From NCBI GenBank assembly GCA_025331565.1, contig JAFREQ010000034.1, positions 4,650,001-4,714,000 on the forward strand: a stretch of 64,000 nt of DNA, in the 5' to 3' direction. This DNA is from Holacanthus passer (Eukaryota > Chordata > Actinopteri > Pomacanthidae). Below, one piece after another: positions 1 through 12,987 of the stretch (its first letter is position 1; each line of letters opens with the position of its first letter). Under the pieces are notes generated by a model, which worked only from the letters and a program-made list of their open reading frames with translations, was not told the DNA's origin and made no database searches. The position numbers were made by a program, and so were the translations under genes.

Positions 1-1645
1 GTCATGCAACTAAAGTTTAATTCTTAGTCATTCCTCACATAAACAGCTCCATATTGGAATAATTCTGCATGTGAGATCCAGTTATCCCAGTCACGAATGT
101 AGGAAATTGGTGACTATGCAAGTTATGTCTCTGCATCAGTGGAGCATATAATGTGCCTAATTTCAAAATAATAAAAACACATAATAATGAACCAAATTCA
201 TGGCTGGCTTGTCACGACCTATAAATATAAGTACATGTATGTGTGGCGTTACTGAGGCGTAACATTCAAGCGCTCTTTGCACGTAGCACACTGGGATTTA
301 TTATCATTTACTGCACATACTGTAACTTGTTTTTTCACGACTTGTTTGCATTTACGTAATATGTGAGGAGTGACAATGCATCAACCTATTTATTTCTAAA
401 AACAATTTGCAATACGTCAACTTATCCAAGTCTTGATCGGTGAGACTGATTGGATTGGAGGTCAGAATCTCAGGAAAATGTCTTGGATATTTCAAAAGCA
501 GAATAATTCAACTGAAAATACTGAAACATTTCTCGTGGAATTCTGCCAGTCTATACAGATTAAGACTTGTAAGTTACAGGCCAAGTCCTAGAAGCATCAG
601 AGATCAGAGGACTTGCCCAGAGGGGGAACAGTCAAGAAACTAGTCCATGAAGGGTTTAAGTTTTCCCCAGGTTTTCTATATCTTGCGAGACTCATTTGTC
701 TCTTTTTCGTGTTATTTTAAAATTTTCCATTTTATCTACCAATTGAGCATGACTTATTCCACTGTAATGCGGTGAATGTCCGGGCCAGCTCCACCGCTGG
801 TCAGGGCGTAGACGACCATGTGCCGCTGCCACATCCGTGACACATGCTGTCACCAGACGCTTCTTTTCCTCTACCAGTGAGAACATGCAACAGTCAAATT
901 TGTTTCATCCTATTCCCCAGCATCCTTTGCTCCATGTTGCAGGCCCCAGGTGTCGGTATTGCAGAAACAAGGGTGCGATCGCTCACTGGCTTCCCATCAG
1001 AAAACACTAACAATTGTACTAATGGCCTCCACGATCAGTTTTAAGGGTTCATGGAGATGCAGAGTGTGTGTTTCCTACACACATTGTACTGTTCTCTCTG
1101 TGTGTTTTACTTCCCAAGTGTTAACATAGATAAACAGCCAGCTGTTTATCTCCTCAGATTTGAGGCCAGGAGATGAACTCCTTTTCAAGAGCCAGGAAGC
1201 GAGCGTGCTTGCTCCATTATTGACTTCACACATGGCAGGTAAGTCAGAGTGACAACATTGAATCAGAGTGAAACTAGAAAAGAAAACACAAAAATAAACT
1301 TAATGAACGGCTATGTGAGCAACAGGTAAATATAAACGGCCTGGCATTAAATAATATACCACTTGGTATGTAACTGGTAAGTACAAAAAGTGTGAAAATT
1401 GACATTAACATAATGCAAAACTACGTGAGTAACAGGTAAGTATATGACCGTATTGCTAACTTATAGGCCGTGACACATCAAGCAATTATGTTCGTACGAA
1501 CTTAGAAAAACTGAACACAAAACTCATCACTGTCTATAAGTGAGCATATAAAGAACATGTAACACTTACACCCACTGCTTTCTGAGGGATCCACGTGACA
1601 TCCACATTAACACAATGCAGCCATGCCTTTTCCTTGTTTTCTATT

Positions 1646-1694
1646 ACTTCCTACTTCCCACTTCCTACTTCCTGCTTCCTACTTCCTGCTTCCC
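1646..1694. repeat. Seven-unit tandem 7-mer (ACTTCCT / AGGAAGT)
   Basis: Seven consecutive 7-bp units (ACTTCCT, ACTTCCC, ACTTCCT, ACTTCCT, GCTTCCT, ACTTCCT, GCTTCCC). On the minus strand each unit carries the GGAA core of ETS-factor sites. Confidence 0.8.
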
Positions 1695-4600
1695 CTATCG
1701 TTACAGGTGTCAAAATAAAAGCTCCACACTTGTTTGTGCATATAAAAATATAAAACTATTTCAATAGTCAACTTAATGTCTTTTTAATATATAAAACATA
1801 TTCAGGGCAGAACACACATACCTACATGTACCTAAACCCTAGATCTGTTTTTAGTTTCAACATCGGTCATCTTGTACCATGACGTCATATCTTACGCAAA
1901 GGAACACAATGTTTGCCTTTACAGCTGCACTATGAATATCTGTACATTTCATGGCCATCCATCTATTAGTTGTTGAGGTGGTGGGCTGACTAACATTGAC
2001 ATCCCTATAGCCAGGCATCTAACATGGCTAAAAAGCAAAGTGCTGCACATCCCACGACATTCTGTATATGTTGAAGAATCATTGATCACACGATGTGGGA
2101 AGAGAGATGGAAGTGTAGGTGTGGGAGTTCACGGTCTGCGGACATCTGGCTTGATGTAGAAAGCTGGATGAAGAGAGGGACCTTCAGCCAGATAATAATA
2201 TACTTTCACTGGTCAGTGAGTTCATACTTGACGCAAGGTGTTTTTTTTTCATCCACAGATAAGACTGTCGACTGTTCTTTCCTTTTTCTGCTTTTCAATT
2301 TGAATGTCCCTTGGTGTGAGGAGTAAATCATAAGAAAGCTTCAGACAGCATCTTCATAATACCGATGATCCACTAAAAGTGTTATTATTTTTCCTAATCA
2401 ACTGTTTTTTTCCTTAATGATGCCAATCTCTTTGTCAAGCTGGAGCTAATTTCTTCTGTATTAGACATCTGATTTCGGTATGAAGGACATATTCTGTCAC
2501 GTCCCAAACTGAATCGCTATATAAAAAACCCTTTCTAATAGAGAGCGCTGATCAGCCGAGGAACTGCTTGAATGTCCTGCTCTTATATCCAACTATGCAA
2601 GGGCACCTGTTACGTCACAGCAGGACTATTTGGACAGCAACAATAATATGTATACTTGTTTATGTACACAGGGCACTCAATCTGAGGCCCCAGTCAGATT
2701 TGGGCTTCACACCCTCCCTCGCCTCTATAAACTCAGTACATTTCCACTCGCTCTGCTTCCACTTTCTGTGGATCTCTCCTGCCGTAAAATGTCAAATTTA
2801 AAACTTTCATTAGCACTCTGCAATTTATTTCGCCACTCTGGGTCCCTCCTGCACGCTCTGTCTCTATTAATCCGTTTCAATTCAACAGAAAAAAAGTTTA
2901 TTTTCCGCAAACTGCCCCCCTCGACCATTAGTCCAGACCAATTAGCCCAGAGCTAACCCCTGACGTCCCCTCCCCCACGGCCAGGTTGACATGCAGAGCC
3001 TGAGCACATTTGGCACATTTGGTGAGTTTGTGTGTGTGTGTGTTTTCTGACCCACCCCTCTTGTCTGTCTAGCCAGACCCCCTCCAATTTACCAGGGAGA
3101 GCTGCAGGGAGACAGAGGGGAAAGTGGAGGACAGTCTGAGATTCCAGGCATACCTGCAACCCCTCGACCCCTCCTTCCTGAGCCCCCGTGGCTTCCACAC
3201 AGGGCTCATCAGGGGAAACGGAGGAAGAGCCAAAAACCACAGAGAGCTACGACTGGTGCATTCACTCCACTCAGTGCGTCTACGTGTCTACATTCAACAA
3301 TTAAAGAGGCCTAAATGATACAAAATGACTCCAGATATGACAGCAACAGCCCGTGGATAGTTTGTGTATCTGCTTCGAGGGTCATTATACAATGAAGTGA
3401 GAGGAAGTCACTCCAAAATAAATAGCCTCAATTTTTTAAAAAAATGCAGAAAAAAAAAAAGCCTGCTGGCTTAAAATCAAAGTTTTAGCAGCCGCAAATT
3501 ACAGCTTCTTCAAGCACCCAATCCAGTCCAATTCTCTCTAAGTGAGCAAAGGCAAACTGTTGCTTTGAGCGTAGCTGATGAGATGCTACTGGGGAATAAC
3601 TATTTACAATCTGTGTTTGTATGGGGGCCAGACACTTTTCGGTGTTTGCGTATCTGTGGCTATGTGATGCAGATACACAAGGTTTGTGGCTGTGCAGCAT
3701 CTGTCTGCTGGTTAATGCTTTTGGTTGAGCGGGAGGAAACAGGATCCCACATGAACGCAGGCACGCTCACAATAAAGATGCTGTCTTTCCGTTTTTTTCC
3801 CCATTTGGATTCTGACTTTTTTTCAGCTTTTTTTTTTTCCAGGAAATGTCTTAAACCTCTCTCTCCCACTGAGCCTGTTCCCCCTGTGCTGAAAGGGACA
3901 GATGGGTCACTATGTGCCTCAAATCTGCAAGAGCTCTGCAAAGCTCCAGACGAATAAGGCACCTTCACTTTTTGGCAACCTACGCACAAGGCATCAACCC
4001 TGGGCAAACCCATTAGCAGACGACAGGGAGAGCCAGCTGGAAACCGGTCCAAAAACTGCAGGCCTGAGCCAGAACCACAACTGAGACCAGCATCTCTAAA
4101 CTTAGGCGACGCGCGTCTGGATCTACATAAGTCAACACACACAGAAGTACACATGCAAATAAACACACAAAGATGGTAAGGCACTTTACAGAATCGCACA
4201 CAAACACAAGCACAGACGCACACTCTTAAACAGACCCCCCCTTGCACAGACACTGGAATGCGAACACTCTTTCTGAGGAGCGTTGCCTGAGACCATTCAC
4301 AGAGATGTTTTATGTCCAGAGAATTAATGAATCTTATGGTGTTCTGCCACTGTGTGTGCAGCCAGCGTTTCAGGGTTTGATGAATGGATAAACAAGTAGC
4401 TGTTTCAATATTGGCTTAGCATTTGCATCAAATCGGTCAGTAATGGTGATGCATATTTAGCATCTGCTGACCATTCGAAAGTGGTCAGCGGTAGCCTATT
4501 CCTAAAGGATGCTGTCAATATCGTCATGAGAGGATGTGAGTCACCGCTGCAGCCCATCCCACACAAACACACAGTTAAGTCACCCAGATGACTAAAGGAG

Positions 4601-4754
4601 GCACTGCATTAGTGAGAAATGTCACTGACAGAAGTGCACATGAGGAAGCTCGGTCTTGCACTGGTTGTGAGGAATCAAAGTATTTCCACATTTACTGTAA
4701 TATGTCAAAGGTCAGAGTTGATGACAGAGTCTCTGGAGCTTGGTAGTATAACTT

Positions 4755-5808
4755 CAGTAGTGGAGAGTAACTAAGTACATTCCCCCAAGTATTGTACCTA
4801 AGTACAATTTTGAAATACAGGCCACTTCAGTGTTTCCAGTTTATGTTACTTTATGTTTGTATCTGACAACATTTCTTTATTTTCATTTAAATAAACGGCT
4901 GTTAAGTCACCGTCTATTGCCCAATATGGTAACACAATGGCGATCGAGCCAATGGCCCACCGATGAAAGTATTGCAATATATATAAATATTAACAGTATT
5001 ATGAACTGAGTGTCTGTGATAGTAATACAAACTGATCACTTCCTACTGCTGCAGCTTCACATTAAAAGCATTTAACATGAGCAGGCTTTTATTATGAAGT
5101 AGTCACAGGAAATCCGATGTATTCGTTAAAGATGTGTCTGTAAAACAAGGCGACGGTATTTTTTGGTATTTTTTGACAGCAGATCAGTTTAGTTCATGAG
5201 TTTATTGCAGGAAGTAATGAAACAAGAAGGAGCAGCCGCAGTGAGCAGTTAGATGAACAGCTGCAGGAAACAGGCTGCAAACCTCCGACTTCTCAGCGAG
5301 GTAACTCCTTTCAGTTTGACTGTCTGCAACTGGTGATATGTGCAGAATAAAATGAAATCACGATGCTCACAGAATGACGGAAAAAGGACAATTACTGCCT
5401 GACTTAATATTTATTAAAACAACATATGTGTATAATAGTTTACTTATGTTGTGGCTATTTCTGACAAACCTGTAGTATTAAACCGCACTTGCAGTTATCA
5501 CCTTTAACCACAGGTGTCGCCAAATCGACCAGGACTAAAATGCTGAGGATTACAACTCTTTCCTCGATAAATATGGAACTAATGTTACATTCATGGCAAT
5601 TTATCAATAATAATCCAATAACATAGAGTTTAGACTTTTTTTTGCATGGTACTAAAACACAATAATGCATTAATGGAAAAACAGGATTATGCTAGTGAGA
5701 TTACAATACCCTATAAAAATATTTTAGCCTACTGATACTGAGCAGTTATATGCTCTGACACTGGTGCTTTTATCTAAGCAAAAGGTCTGAATACTCCTTC
5801 AACCACTG
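4755..5808. repeat. Interspersed repeat with CAGTRGTGGA-type ends, interior replaced
   Basis: The start (CAGTAGTGGAGAGTAACTAAGTACAT) and end (AAGGTCTGAATACTCCTTCAACCACTG) resemble the two ends of a widespread percomorph repeat and are loosely inverted to each other. The interior (about 4900-5720) does not look like that family, so the copy may be composite or contain an insertion. Confidence 0.45.
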
Positions 5809-7153
5809 GATTGTTGCTCTGTGACACTTCAGTAACAGTTGTTAGTTGTTCTCACAGGAGCCTGAACCTAAATCATGTGGTCAAGACCAGCTCTCTGTAA
5901 AGTATCCTGCCAAAACTGGGCATTGTTTGGAATGACACTGACAGTAAATCCAATCCTAATGGAGTTGGAAGATCTTTTACTGACATTATATATTTGTTCA
6001 GTTTCTGAAAATAAAACATTTCAGGGGTTAGTGGAAAAAGTCATAAGAGAAAGATTGATTTAAACACAACAAAATCAATGCCATTTAGTTATGCTTGATG
6101 CACATCAGCTTTTGCACTGGCATGCCCACTGGCACAGGCCGGCACTTCTTAGTGTCTCAAAAGGCTGCGGTTTTTTAAACGAAAGCAGTTTTTCCTCTGT
6201 AAAGCCAGCGCTCATGTCCTCGAGATATTCAGGAAATAATAAAAGGAGATGCTCTATTCTTCACCCTTGTTCTCACAGTGAATGAAAGACAAACACTGAA
6301 TGAGCTCCTGCAGCTGTTATGTTCACTGCGACCACACAGTTAAGCACAAAAACGCAAATCAATCAAGTTTTTTTTTTTTTTTTTTAAACAAATACAGTAA
6401 GTGTTACCTGCTGTATACTGCTGTTTCTTTCTTTAAGAATTTGACAACAGTAGCTGCTTTGACTCTGCTGAAAGTTAAGTGATTTGGGGCCGGCTGAAAT
6501 ATTTATGTAGAGATGATGAATGCATAAAGCGGTAGCTTCAGAAGTGGGATCCTGAAAACCACAGGGTCCCAAACAATAAAAAAATAGGTTAATTTTAGGA
6601 ATGTTTCATCTCACAGATGTTCATGATCATTAAAATGACTAAGTACAAGAACACAACAATGTAGAGATACAAAAATGGATTGATTTGGGCAAACTCAGAT
6701 CTGATGAAGATCACATGATGTGTTCCAGAGATCCAGCTACTAAACATCTAATAAATGGACCTTAAAGTGAGTTATAATTTTTGCTTTTCCTTTGTCTGCT
6801 CTTGCTTCTCTGGTAATATTTTGTCAGGTATGCATTTCTGCTTTTGATCATGTTAAAAAAATGTTTGGAAGAGGCTGTGCTTCACTCCCAATATAATACA
6901 ATATAAAACTGCAGGTAATGGAAAGAACAAATAAACAAGCCTTTTCCATTTCCTTGGTAATTACTACAGATTTGTCACTGAGCAATTAAGGCACTTTTCT
7001 AATAAATCCTTTTTGTGTATGTAAGTGTAACAAGGTATTACTCATACATATCAACCACACAATGAATAAATGACAAAATATCATAAAACCTTAATTCACC
7101 CTAACTGAATCTCTAAATTCATCCCCGACTGCGCCGCCACCTCGTCATCTTAC

Positions 7154-7309
7154 CTGTTCATGTTTCGTGAGGCGTGTTTTATTGTGGATGTCTGAGGAGA
7201 CCAGGTTGAACTGGTGTTTCTCAGCCAGTAGCCTCAGCAAGATGACCACCGTCCGGCTGCCGCACTTCCCCACACGGTTGTAAACCACCTGGCTGGGGAA
7301 CGGGAGCAC
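7154..7309 (-). CDS. ust: ust coding exon 3: start of sulfotransferase domain with PAPS-binding loop
   Basis: Encodes residues 94-145 in 52 whole codons, with phase 0 at both ends. It begins VLPFPSQVVYNRVGKCGSRT. The segment around YNRVGKCGSRT (about residues 103-113) is the 5'-phosphosulfate-binding loop that holds PAPS in the 2-O-sulfotransferase family. It is followed by the conserved helix and the strand ending SDIHNKTRLTKHEQ. The acceptor TTTGCAG|GTG and donor CAG|GTAAGA are good. A (TG)6 run sits directly upstream of the acceptor (7316-7328). The exon is a multiple of three, so skipping would keep the frame but remove the PAPS loop. The next exon lies left of the window. Confidence 0.96.
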
Positions 7310-7705
7310 CTGCAAACACACACACACAGAAAAACATTGATATATAGATTACAGTCATATATAGAGAGGGCTGAACTGCTTTTTTCCTTGTGTGTTACTC
7401 TCGTCATTGTTAAGGAACATACTATGCTAAGATGTTAATAATGTGCATATATTTGACTGTATTTCTAGCACGCCAAGAGCACCAGTGTGTGGAACAACAA
7501 CTCTGACCTTAAAAAGCTCGAAAGGAAAAGACACACATGTGTGAAAAGCGATACAAAGAGGAGAAAACAAGGACAAAAACTAAGGACATTCATCAAACTC
7601 TTGCTGGATTCTTCTTCTTTTCTCTGACCTTTGACCTCTGTTTCTCACATCTCCTCTCCCTGAGGCTGGACTCAATTGACCCTGCAACATATTCCCTTTC
7701 AGCTG

Positions 7706-7710
<5 letters not shown>

Positions 7711-7749
<39 letters not shown>
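7711..7749. repeat. (CA)n microsatellite
   Basis: An uninterrupted CA run of about 19 units in ust intron 2. Confidence 0.95.
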
Positions 7750-7750
<1 letters not shown>

Positions 7751-9784
7751 GAATAAGTGCAGGCATGCATGCTTTCATTTTCTCTCCTCATATGCTTATT
7801 TCTTCCACTGAACCCAATGAGTCAGACATTCTGCTGACTTCTCTGCAAAGCGATACTGACACAACTTTTTAGTGTTTTCTCACACACACACACACACCAG
7901 ACTCCCCCACACACAGGCTACAGCATGTGCACATACACACCTCATGACTCACCAATTAAACAAGTAGCTCAGCAGTGATTCAGAAAAAAAGTGGATGTGA
8001 GTGTGTAAAACATTGCTTTGGTTTGAAAAAAAAATAGGCTTGTTACAGTAAATCTTTTGCCTGGGAGAAGGAAGAAGCTGTAGCTGACGTGTGTATTGAA
8101 CATGAGACTCATCTTAGTGCAAGGGAAGCAAGAATGCACTAATTTGGCAATTATCCCTAAGGGCCGACAAGGTTTACACAAGTGGCCGCTTAAGAATGAA
8201 GCCTATCCAATGATGTGGACATCTGATATACTGTGTGTTTGGATGCAAGTCTGACAGACTGAATAAACTAGCTCACTGGCTCATGAGGTGGCTACTTTAT
8301 GAACAAATTGGCTAGTTTTATAGTCAGAATTACAAACTGATTGACTGTTTCCAGATGAGCCCTCTCCTGCCTGTTTCTCTCCCTCTCTCTCTCTCATCCT
8401 CTTTGTTAATCTCAGTGCTTTTCAGCTGCAGACAGGAGTTTCCACACCACAGAGCTCAGCATGGACACACACACACACACACGTCTCGTCTCCTCCAAAA
8501 GCAGTGGTCCCACCCAAGCACAGTAAAAAAACAGCGAGAGCCTCTCTGAATATCGGATCCAAGCAGAAAGACGGAGGAAGTGCAACGGACAGAGGGTGAG
8601 AGGAGTCACGAGGGGAGAAAGAAAGATATGAACAGAAAACAGTCTGCCGACACGTCATCACTGTTTGTTTTTCCTTTAGAGTCAGAACGTTTTACCAGAC
8701 GCTGTTAGAGATCGAACCGGTTTGACACAATGTGAAAATAATATTATGGGTACATCTGCCCCAGGATGAAGGAGGGTGTTCTGAAATTCAAAGGTGACAT
8801 TTGTGCTTAGGCAAATTCTGTTGACAGGCGTGCTTCAGCTTGTGTCACTTGTCATCACTTATGGTAAAGTGATCTCACGCATCAAATATTGTGAAAGATA
8901 TAATTTTATAGGCTAGAGGTCGCTGTCTTCCAATTAAAGGTCAACGGCAGGAGTTTTTGCTGGGAAAATGATTTTGAGCAAATAGGAGATGGTTGTCTTG
9001 GACAGCAGTCCAACATTCCTCAGTGTTTGCCAAGTAAGCACAGACTTCTCAGCTTATCACAATAATGAGGCAGATGAAATACAAGCAGTGTTTTGCAGGA
9101 CACCATTCCCCGCTGCTATGATGACAAATGGCTGTGTCAGACCTCGAACAGCCTGCTGTTGTATAACGCATAGAATAACATCAGAGATGCCATCAAAAGT
9201 CCAAATCTCCCACTGGCACTGACGACGCTGAAAGGGCAACATTTCAGTTTGAGCTATTGTTGTTCCCACTCTGTCGAGCTTAGGTTTCTGAAGCACGCTG
9301 TGAGAAATGTTCGCAGCGTCTGCCAGTGAGGGATTCTGTCAATAGTCGATCCACGGTGTGAAAAAGCATTATGTAACAGGGCTCTTTTCCGCCGCGTCTG
9401 ATCTGGGCGCTCCTGCTCCCGAGTGTCAGGCCGTCGTTGTGGTATTTACGGCTCTGACGCCGGCGAGCCAATATCAGGCAGACTTCGAGGCGATGAGTAG
9501 TCCTGCACCTTTCCTCTCTCTCACGCCCTCCCTTCCACTTTCTCTCCTCTTCCAATCTCAGCGTCCTTTTCTTTTCTCGCGCCCGGCCCACACACTCGTA
9601 CCAAAACCTCCAAACCCTTCGTGCTGTTTTGAGACGTCGGTTCAACAGTCAGACATAAATTATCGTCTCTGTCTCATGGTCTGACCACAATTCTGACAAA
9701 CAGAATTCTGCTGGCTGCCACCTTCAATCACATAACAGCAAGTTTTGAGAACGTGTCCTGGTTTGCCACATATCAGGACCACTT

Positions 9785-9805
9785 CACACACACACACACA
9801 CACAC
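9785..9805. repeat. (CA)n microsatellite
   Basis: About ten CA units in ust intron 2. Confidence 0.9.
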
Positions 9806-12800
9806 TCATCCATCTTCCTGCTGCAGTTCCTGGAAATCCACACCCGTATGCCACCCTGCACTTCACTGGCTCTGGGTTCATTGCTCTTTACAGTCAACTG
9901 TTCATCCCATGCTGAGTGAAGAACAGCATGTTAAGGTTTCAGTCAGGGCACAGCAGAGATTCTCAGCACTTCCTGTTATTAATGATCTATCCATTCATCT
10001 CAACTCTCGCCCGGAGAAGGAGAGAATGAGGGAGTCTCCAACTCTAAGTAGAACCTGCATCCAAGGATGGTTATGGGAATAAAGATGAACTGATTTTCAA
10101 TGGCTGGGAGGAAATGGGAAGGTGATGTTTTACACTTGCTGAATGCAGAGGTTTAATGTTCCTGACAAATGGAGATCGAAATGCTTTTGTTGGATAACCA
10201 ATAAGCTGCAAAACTTAGTTTGTGCATTGAAGTATTTCTGAATATTTCTCATCCAGTTTCATTAAAACATCCTCACAACTAAGACGAACTAACAACTAAG
10301 AATACAAATGGATGAATGTGTTTATATTGAATAATGCTACGCTGGCTATAAACTGTTCTGTTTTAGCGTGATTAAGGAATTAGGAAAAAAACATGATGGG
10401 AAATGAGCTTCATAAAGTGATATTTAGAGACACATTTTACACGTGTAAAAATGTAGAGGGGACATTCTTTTCATGCTTCCACACACATTAAGACTCATAA
10501 CTCTATTCTGAGCTGCGTGGTTTTTCTATACGCTCTCATTTATGTCGCGCTTTCAACTCCATTTCTAATCTTTCCCTACATTTCCCAGCACCCTCATCCT
10601 TCTGTGTACACATGTTGCACAGCGTCAGACATGCTGAAATAGAGGATCAATCTCAGTCGCAGCAGGACGGCAGTTTTTTCTCCTGTGATTCGCCTGTGCG
10701 TCTGTCTTGTGTTTGGCTGTGGGGTGTGGCGACTCCTTGCTGCTCCTGAGCTCCTGCGGCTGGCACACCTGCATGTCATCATCTAATCAGCTGTTGCAAT
10801 ACATCAACCCCGGCTTTACTCCAAGTCTTCGCCAGATCGTTCCATCAGCCACTGCGGTAGCTTCCTCCTGATTATCTACTTATCTCTGTGCTAACGTTGC
10901 TTTTCCCTGTGCTCCAGATTCACCCTTCTCCCTCAGCTTATCAGCCACTCGCCTACCTGCTTACTTTCTGCCGCCATACTTTGCTCATCATCCGTCTGTT
11001 CAGCCACTAGATCATCCGCAACTAAGGCCGACTCCCCTTGCCCCCATAGTTCGCAACCCCCAGTCCCCATCTGCCGTGAGTCTGTGTGCTGTGTTTTGGG
11101 TCGCCTCGTCACTGCACTTAACACAGACATGGCATTAGCGTCGTCTGTCTGGGAGATGAGATGCCGACAGATATGGAATCAATCAAAGTTAGCAGCTGGT
11201 GTGTAATCGCTGTCAGCCTCGTCTGTGTCTATGGAGGCTGTGCGTTGTTAGTAAAGCCATGAAATTCATAGTCATAGAGGCAGAGTGACAGGAGGGAGAG
11301 AAAGAATAGATTATTGATTTCAAACTTTGGGGCTTCCTTGTTTTCAGAAAAACTAAATAAAACAAAAAATTTAACTATGTGAGTACTTATATCAGTCAAG
11401 CAAATAACACTTTTCCACCTTCAAATCACATTTAGTTACATGGCCTGATAATGTTGTATTTGCATCTTTACTAAAGGTCTTTTCTGCATTATCTATGATT
11501 TTAGGGTCTTTTTAAATTAAAAGTAAAGATTAAATTATGCATGAGACCACAGTAGGTTTTTAAGCCCTGAATTGTGTCTGCAGTTCTTCCTGTCAGGCAG
11601 CCTGTTCTGTATGTAGCCTGAGAGGCAAAATTTGGGGCAAAAAGATCCAGAAGCACCAGCTGCTGCTTGTAAAGCTTAATGCTGTGAGCCAGCAGTAATA
11701 ATAGATGATCATGATAGACATATCAACATTTTTATCAAGCTATTTTTATTTTTATATTGTTATGTTTTATTGAATTCATTCAATCAATGTCTGCTTCTAT
11801 TGCAAGACAACATTTAAAAAGGAACATGTTTATTCCAAAGCTGAAGAAACTTGGAAGTAAAATCATCTCCGTCAGTCCCCTCAGATTCCTGGACACTTTC
11901 CCGCACTATTAACATCACACTTTCTATGTCAAAATGAATTCCAGAGCTTCTGTGTTTGGATAATAAATGCATACATTCAGAATCGTCTCAAGACATAGTG
12001 AAGCTGTTACACTTTCAGCTCTCCAGTGGGAAATGTTGGAGATTATTTGGGATTTATTAGACTTAATTTCCACATTTTTGCAAGCCCATATCATACTGAA
12101 AACTTGGCATCAGACCTGCAGTATGTATAAAGTCAACTAGCATCATGACCCAATACTAAGTGATTTCCAAATAAGAAAACTGATATCAAGCAAATTCCGA
12201 CAGCCTGGCCTGTGTTCCAAGTCAGTTTGTTTCATATAAATAACACTTCACCCTTATCTGTATGAAACAAGCCTGGTTTGGCTCAGTGACCATAACAGGC
12301 TTTTCAGAGTAAACAACTCACAAACAAAGCCCAGATGTGACCTAACTCGCAGTAACAGCTGCTCACATCAGCCGCAAACAAACCTGCAACCAAACTAGAT
12401 GAAGTCTGACTACGTGTTCAACGCTCCAGCCAAAACAGGAAAAAAAACCTTACCCCTGACTCTTCCTTCAGAATGGAAAAAAAAAAAGATGCTGAAGAGG
12501 TGTATTAAACAGGCGAGGAATGAGGTGAAAATGAGGTGGTGATTGATAAAAGAAGGAGATAATGAACAAGGGACAGACGGGGGAAGAAAGAAGTTGGCAG
12601 GGAGAGAAAGAGGGAGCACAGAGGAGAGATAGTCGTGCAGACATGCAGCTGGATGAATACAAGGCCCCTGTGTCAGCGCTGTATGTGTGTGTGAGAGAGA
12701 GAGTGTGTTCACAGCATTTACTGTAGCGCTGAAGCCAGGTCTAGTTGGTATTTAGAGCGAGTTTGCACGGAGCTCCTTCGCACAGACCTAACCCTTATTC

Positions 12801-12943
12801 TGACTGGACTGAACTGGCTTGGAAACGCAGGGCAGCACATCAGAGACAGAGAGGTCAGGGAAAAAAAAAAAAAAAATCAAGGTCAAAAATGGGATAAAAG
12901 AGGAGAGTGGAACGTGAAATGACACAGAGAGGGAGAGACTCAC

Positions 12944-12987
12944 TCTTGGAGCAGGAGGTCCGTGGTCATCCAGATATGTGGATTCGC
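12944..12987 (-). CDS. ust: ust coding exon 2: 44-nt stem exon
   Basis: A very small exon that completes the split Gly79 and encodes ESTYLDDHGPPAPR (residues 80-93). These form part of the lumenal stem between the membrane anchor and the catalytic domain. The acceptor is TTTGCAG|GC and the donor is CCAAGA|GTGAGT. It enters in phase 1 and leaves in phase 0, matching both neighbouring exons. STYLDDHGPP is essentially identical to mammalian UST as I remember it, which fixes the assignment despite the small size. It is separated from exon 1 by 29.1 kb and from exon 3 by 5.6 kb. Confidence 0.95.

Larger units (their letters stand above)
1..7153 (-). other. ust intron 3 (partial)
   Basis: No exon is visible on either strand. 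Contents are a 49-bp tandem 7-mer array (1646-1694), a short diverged duplication (1311-1334 and 1421-1444, 21 of 24 bases equal), and an interspersed repeat with CAGTRGTGGA-type ends (4755-5808). There are also scattered poly(A/T) runs. ORFs in this stretch are short or low-complexity. Confidence 0.7.
7310..12943 (-). other. ust intron 2
   Basis: No exon is recognised. It contains (CA)n at 7711-7749 and 9785-9805, smaller CA runs near 7880-7900 and 8467-8482, a CpG-dense patch around 9385-9600, and otherwise AT-rich unique-looking sequence. Confidence 0.7.

Noticed and set aside
3660..4253. 197-codon minus-strand ORF in ust intron 3
   Set aside because: Begins with Cys/Val runs made by CA-rich DNA and has no family-like motif or splice context.
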